Shown here one piece after another: positions 59,590-64,000 of a stretch of 64,000 nt of DNA (positions are counted from its first letter, which is position 1; each line of letters begins with the position of its first letter). The notes under the pieces are model-generated. The model did not search any database. It saw only the letters and a list, made by a program, of their open reading frames with translations, and was not told the DNA's origin. Position numbers and translations under genes: made by a program. Source of the stretch: Pedobacter caeni (lineage in GTDB: Bacteria; Bacteroidota; Bacteroidia; Sphingobacteriales; Sphingobacteriaceae); the NCBI RefSeq assembly GCF_900129215.1, contig NZ_FQUQ01000001.1:1054001-1118000 (forward strand), given 5' to 3'.

Positions 59590-62500
59590 ATGTCTATCAC
59601 AGGTTTGGCCATCAAACGCCCTATCATATTTCTGGTCTTTTTCATCCTATTGGGAGGACTTGGCTTTATTGCCTACAAAAATTTAAAATACGAGTTGCTT
59701 CCTGATCTGGCAACTCCTTATGTAACGATTCTGACCAGCTATCCGGGTGCTTCACCTAAGGAAGTTGAAAACAGTGTCACGAAGAAGATCGAAGAAAGTC
59801 TGGGATCGGTCACTAAAGTAAAAAAACTGAGCGCCACTTCATCAGAAAACCTGTCTGTTGTTACGTTGGCATTCCTTGCAGATGCCAATGCAGATCAGGC
59901 TGTTCAGGATGTCCAAAGGGCGCTGAGTGGTGTACTTGCAGAAATGCCCACAGGCGTTAAAACCCCATATATCGACAAGTTTAACATCAATGACCTTCCT
60001 GTACTACGGCTGGGCATCACCTCCGGTTCTACTTCTGCTGCGCTATACCAAACGATTAAGGATAAGATCAAACCACGTTTGGCTCAGCTTAAAAGTGTGG
60101 GCAGGATTACCATACTGGGAGGGGAACAAAATGAAGTAAAAATCTGGATCGATCCCGATAAAATGGCCAGTTACCAGATTTCGAATATAGAACTGGTAGA
60201 GGCCATCCGTAAGAATAACAACGATGTTCCCCTTGGAAACATCAAAGATACTGATGCGGAACTGAGCATCAGAATGGCGGGAAAAATTACCGATCCTGCC
60301 CTGGTAGCTGATTTGCCCATCCGCATTTTTCCTGATGGCAGCGCAATCCGTGTCAAAGATGTGGCCCGTGTAGAAAATGCAGCCAAAAGTATCGAAGTGC
60401 TGAGCAGACTGGACAATGCCCCTTCTATAGGATTATTTGTGAACAAACAATCCGGTGCAAATGCCGTAGATGTTTCTGAGAAAGTAAGAGAGGAACTGAA
60501 ATTGCTGGAAGAAGAATACAAGGATATTCAATTGAAATTCAACATTGCTCAGGATAGCAGTGAGTTTACGCTGAATGCCGCCAAGGCAGTGTATACCGAT
60601 TTCTTTATCGCCATTATACTGGTGGCTTTGGTGATGCTGGTATTTTTGCACAGTCTCCGGAATGCAGTTATTGTGCTGATTGCGATTCCAACCTCACTCG
60701 TGACCGCCTTTATCATGATGTATGTGATGGATTACTCCCTCAACCTGATGACTTTGCTGGCCATGAGTCTGGTGATCGGGATTTTGGTGGATGATAGCAT
60801 CGTGGTCTTAGAGAACATTTACCGCCATATGGAAATGGGCAAAGAAAAAGTGCAGGCTTCTTTAGATGGCAGGAACGAGATTGGCTTTACCGCACTGTCG
60901 ATTACACTGGTGGATGTGGTGGTGTTTTTACCAATGGCATTGGTTCCCGGCCTGGTTGGAAGTCTGGTGAAACAGTTTTCCCTCGTGATTGTGGTCTCTA
61001 CCCTGACCAGCTTATTTGTTTGTTTCACCCTCACCCCTATGCTGGCTTCCAGATTTGCAAAATTAGAACACCTGAGCAATGCTTCATTTTTCGGGAAAAT
61101 CGGTCTTTTCTTTGAAAACAAAATCAATGATTTGATTGATTGGTATACCCGGGTGCTTAAAATCGCATTGCAACGTAAAATGGCTACTTTACTGATTACC
61201 ATGGGCTTGCTCATCGCTTCTGTAAGCCTGGTGCTCACAGGCATTGTAGGTTCTGAATTTACACCAACCACGGATAAGGGTGAACTGTCCTTATTGATCG
61301 ACATGCAGCCGGGAACGAAACTGTCGGCTACCGACGATGCAGTGCAAGCCGTAGAAGCAAAATTAAAATCAGTACCTGAAATCACCAAACTGTTTACCAA
61401 TGTGGGGTATCAGTCGGATGGTTTTGGCGAAAATAACAGTGGAAATGTAGCGTCCATCAATATCTCCTTAAAACCAGGAAAGGAACGGAGCAAATCCCTT
61501 AATGACCTGAGCAGGGAAGTTCGCGCATTGGCGATGGAAGTGCCCGGTGTAAAGGCCAGGGTTTCCCCTATCGGATTATTTGGGGCCAATGATGCGCCGA
61601 TTCAGATCCTTTTATCCGGAAATGAACGGGACAGTGTTTTTGCTGCTGCCGGACAGCTCATGGGCATTATGCGTAAAACTGCTGGTGTGGTCACGCCCCG
61701 CATGTCCTCAGAAGAAGGCAAACCGGAAATTGAGATCGAGATCAATCGTGAAAAGGCGGCTTTGTTAGGCCTGGACCTGGGAATGGTTGGTGCCAATATG
61801 AGAAGCGCCATTAATGGTTATGATGAGCTGAAGTTCAGAGGTACTGCAGAAGATGTGAATGTGAGGATTCAATTGCAGCAGGACCAGAATAGCCATACCG
61901 CTATGTTGCCAAAATACAGCTTCAACAATGATAAGGGAGAATTGGTTTACCTGGACCAGTTCGCGAAAGTAGTCCTGAAATCCAGTGCCACCAACCTTCA
62001 GAGGAGGGCAAAACAAGCGAGCCTTGTATTGTTGTCGCAGGTAACAGGAAGACCAGTTGGTGATGTTGGTGAAGACATTAAAGCTACCGTGGCAAAAATT
62101 AAAGTCCCTGCTGGTGTAAAGATCTCTTACGAAGGTGATCTGGAATTGCAGGGCGATGCCTTTACCCAGCTTGGGCTTGCACTGCTCGCTTCATTTACCC
62201 TCGTTTACCTGATCATGGTTGCATTGTATAACAATTGGGCATACCCGTTTGTGGTCCTGTTTTCTATCCCTGTGGCTGCTGTAGGTGCATTTTTAGCACT
62301 TGCCCTGACAGCAAAAAGTCTCAATGTGTTCTCTATTCTCGGTTTGATTATGATGATGGGACTGGTGGCTAAAAATGCCATCCTGCTGGTGGACAGGACG
62401 AATGAGGCCAGAGCAGAAGGTAAATCGCTCATGGATGCTTTACTGGATGCAGGAAGTACACGTTTAAGGCCTATTTTAATGACTACCCTGGCCATGGTGA

Positions 62501-64000
62501 TCGGAATGTTGCCACTGGCCCTGGCAAAAGGTGCTGCTGCAGAAATGAACAGCGGACTGGCCTGGGTATTGATCGGCGGACTGAGCAGTTCTATGTTCCT
62601 TACTTTATTTGTAGTACCTGTAATTTACGATCTGATCACCAAGATGTTAGAAAAAACATCTGAAAAAAAAGAATCTGGTGGAGCAACCTCAGGTGGCGAA
62701 GCAGCGCCGGCCAAAGTTGGTCCTGCTTTGACTGGCCTTGCAAAAATAACCGGGGTATTTTTCTTGCTGCTTTTTGCAGGAAATATGGCCATGGCGCAAA
62801 ACCGGAAGCTGAGCCTGAAGGAGGCATTAGATAAAGGGCTGTCTGAAAATATACAGATTAAACAGGCGGAGCTGGAAGAGCTGAAGGCCAGACATTTCAA
62901 GGCGGAAAGCAAAGGGAGTTTATACCCTGATGTTTCTGCCTCGGGTGAATATTTCAGGAATGTGAAATCACCGGTCATGTTTTTCCCGACTGTTGGCGTT
63001 GCCCCTGATGGCAACTTAATACTGGATGATAAAAATCTGACTCCGATAAACGCAGCCTCAAAGAACTCTTATTCCCTTACCGGAACGTTGACCATGCCTG
63101 TTTTCAACAGAGAAATTTATAAAGAGATAGCAGCTGCAAAATGGGATGAACAACTGAGCAAAGTGAATACGCTGTTGTCAAAAACGCAGTTGGCTGACGA
63201 AATCAGAAGGGCCTATTACCATGTTCTGGCAACTGAAGCAGGAAAAACACTGGTTAAACAATCGATTAAGCGGGCAGAGTTCAATCTAAGAAACAGCCGG
63301 AACCTCGTGAAACAAGGAATGGCTGTACCGGCAGATACCTTATCGGCCTTTATCAATCTGGAGTCCATGAAAATCAATGAACTGAGGTCGGATAATGAAA
63401 TCCGGCAATCAAAGAATTTCCTGAAAAACTTAATTCAGCTACCATTGGCAACAGAAATTGACTTGACTGACGACTTGAAGGTGGATGCTGCTCCATTAAC
63501 AGCAGCAGGTCCATTGGCTTTAGGGGATAGTGTTCTCCTTGAAAACCGTCCGGAAATGATCAGAAACAGCATTCAGATCAAGGCTGCGATGAATCAGATT
63601 GAACTGCAGAAAAGTAAATACCTGCCGAGCCTTAATTTCGTCAGTCAGTATCAGTTGCAGACCCAGGCAGATAATTTCAGGTTTGGGGATTACAGATGGC
63701 CAAACAGTATGTTTGTGGGCCTTCGGTTAACGGTCCCTATTTTCTCCGGATTTAAAACAAGTAACCGGGTAAAACAAGCCCAGGCCAGTGCAAAGATTGC
63801 TGAGCTGCAAAAAATAAAGCTGAATCAGGACATGTCCCTGGAATTGCTGAATGCGAAGAACAACCTGAAGACCAGCTGGCTGGAATGGGAACATCAGGGA
63901 AAAATTATTCCTTCGGCAGAGCGGAACCTTCAGCTGATTAGCAGCAGGTGGCAAAAAGGTGTGGTGAAATATTATGAGGTTGCAGATGCAGAGTTAAGCC
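59590..64000 (+). CDS. RND permease fused in frame to a TolC-like outer-membrane factor (partial, runs off the edge)
   Basis: From ATG 59590 the frame is open to the last base (1470 codons, no stop). Residues 1-1020 are a complete RND permease: RPIIFLVFFILLGGLG (helix 1), porter domains, helix 4 with D401-D402 (LVDDSIVVLENI), helix 10 with K928 (GLVAKNAILLVD) and the last helix near 1000. Residues about 1020-1042 are a Ser/Ala/Glu-rich linker, 1043-1070 a signal-like segment (GVFFLLLFAGNMAMA then Q), and 1071 onward TolC: EALDKGLSENIQIKQAELEE, helices and NRPEMIRNSIQI, then a GLRLTVPIFSGFKT strand. Proton-coupled HAE-type export of hydrophobic compounds is inferred. The fusion replaces a separate TolC gene. 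Confidence 0.9.
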   Translation, partial: MSITGLAIKRPIIFLVFFILLGGLGFIAYKNLKYELLPDLATPYVTILTSYPGASPKEVENSVTKKIEESLGSVTKVKKLSATSSENLSVVTLAFLADANADQAVQDVQRALSGVLAEMPTGVKTPYIDKFNINDLPVLRLGITSGSTSAALYQTIKDKIKPRLAQLKSVGRITILGGEQNEVKIWIDPDKMASYQISNIELVEAIRKNNNDVPLGNIKDTDAELSIRMAGKITDPALVADLPIRIFPDGSAIRVKDVARVENAAKSIEVLSRLDNAPSIGLFVNKQSGANAVDVSEKVREELKLLEEEYKDIQLKFNIAQDSSEFTLNAAKAVYTDFFIAIILVALVMLVFLHSLRNAVIVLIAIPTSLVTAFIMMYVMDYSLNLMTLLAMSLVIGILVDDSIVVLENIYRHMEMGKEKVQASLDGRNEIGFTALSITLVDVVVFLPMALVPGLVGSLVKQFSLVIVVSTLTSLFVCFTLTPMLASRFAKLEHLSNASFFGKIGLFFENKINDLIDWYTRVLKIALQRKMATLLITMGLLIASVSLVLTGIVGSEFTPTTDKGELSLLIDMQPGTKLSATDDAVQAVEAKLKSVPEITKLFTNVGYQSDGFGENNSGNVASINISLKPGKERSKSLNDLSREVRALAMEVPGVKARVSPIGLFGANDAPIQILLSGNERDSVFAAAGQLMGIMRKTAGVVTPRMSSEEGKPEIEIEINREKAALLGLDLGMVGANMRSAINGYDELKFRGTAEDVNVRIQLQQDQNSHTAMLPKYSFNNDKGELVYLDQFAKVVLKSSATNLQRRAKQASLVLLSQVTGRPVGDVGEDIKATVAKIKVPAGVKISYEGDLELQGDAFTQLGLALLASFTLVYLIMVALYNNWAYPFVVLFSIPVAAVGAFLALALTAKSLNVFSILGLIMMMGLVAKNAILLVDRTNEARAEGKSLMDALLDAGSTRLRPILMTTLAMVIGMLPLALAKGAAAEMNSGLAWVLIGGLSSSMFLTLFVVPVIYDLITKMLEKTSEKKESGGATSGGEAAPAKVGPALTGLAKITGVFFLLLFAGNMAMAQNRKLSLKEALDKGLSENIQIKQAELEELKARHFKAESKGSLYPDVSASGEYFRNVKSPVMFFPTVGVAPDGNLILDDKNLTPINAASKNSYSLTGTLTMPVFNREIYKEIAAAKWDEQLSKVNTLLSKTQLADEIRRAYYHVLATEAGKTLVKQSIKRAEFNLRNSRNLVKQGMAVPADTLSAFINLESMKINELRSDNEIRQSKNFLKNLIQLPLATEIDLTDDLKVDAAPLTAAGPLALGDSVLLENRPEMIRNSIQIKAAMNQIELQKSKYLPSLNFVSQYQLQTQADNFRFGDYRWPNSMFVGLRLTVPIFSGFKTSNRVKQAQASAKIAELQKIKLNQDMSLELLNAKNNLKTSWLEWEHQGKIIPSAERNLQLISSRWQKGVVKYYEVADAELS

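Overview
The window looks like chromosome of a member of the Bacteroidota, most likely a Sphingobacteriaceae such as Pedobacter. Reasons: near-consensus TAnnTTTG -7 boxes instead of E. coli-like -10 boxes, many lipoproteins with SxC-type lipoboxes, a CarboxypepD_reg-type TonB-dependent receptor, DUF4270 and DUF4625 lipoproteins, MacB/FtsX-like permeases and a CusA/AcrB-like pump fused to TolC. The genus is inference. No rRNA, tRNA, IS element, CRISPR array or integrase was seen.

1-8.7 kb: an accessory region. XRE and TfoX_N regulators are followed by an internally duplicated protein. On the opposite strand a tightly packed operon (7955 to 2336) encodes a BatD-like lipoprotein, a SUKH protein, a secreted protein, an Imm10-like protein, a suppressor-of-fused protein and three tandem GAD-like/DUF1851 paralogues. 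Several of these are immunity families of polymorphic toxin systems, but no toxin gene lies beside them. Between 7956 and 8679 lie a 22-aa lipoprotein-like peptide, an ORF remnant and a 55-aa membrane protein.

8.7-31 kb: a GNAT protein, a protein with a C-terminal lipoyl-like domain, a SecD-head-like protein and a lipoprotein precede a complete Tc toxin locus on the minus strand. The locus runs from a TcB-TcC fusion (2443 aa) to TcA (2759 aa), a zinc-ribbon protein and a Hint-domain protein. The variable C-terminus of the TcC part carries an HAE and PCxxC pattern typical of nucleic-acid deaminase toxins. A MORN-repeat (YwqK-like) protein and a secreted protein lie just upstream.

31-46 kb: mostly metabolic and signalling genes. 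They include an NAD-binding protein, a VOC protein, an FtsX-like permease with two inverted repeats upstream, a ketopantoate-reductase-like protein, a MarR-GNAT fusion next to a palindromic operator, a serine hydrolase, and a DUF2314 protein. An OmpR-type two-component system lies divergent from a DUF4270-Kelch pair; four phased 10-bp repeats sit between them. HxlR and an SDR are divergent.

46-52 kb: a probable zinc-acquisition operon (His-rich small protein, TonB receptor, two DUF4625 lipoproteins, AztD-like propeller) behind a palindromic operator that overlaps a promoter-like sequence. 52-57 kb: a class A beta-lactamase, a prephenate dehydrogenase resembling yeast Tyr1, ribB, an AraC regulator with an ASCH-like protein and YiaA. 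57-64 kb: an outer-membrane barrel, a PepSY-like small protein, then an RND efflux operon whose permease continues in frame into a TolC-type outer-membrane factor and runs off the window.
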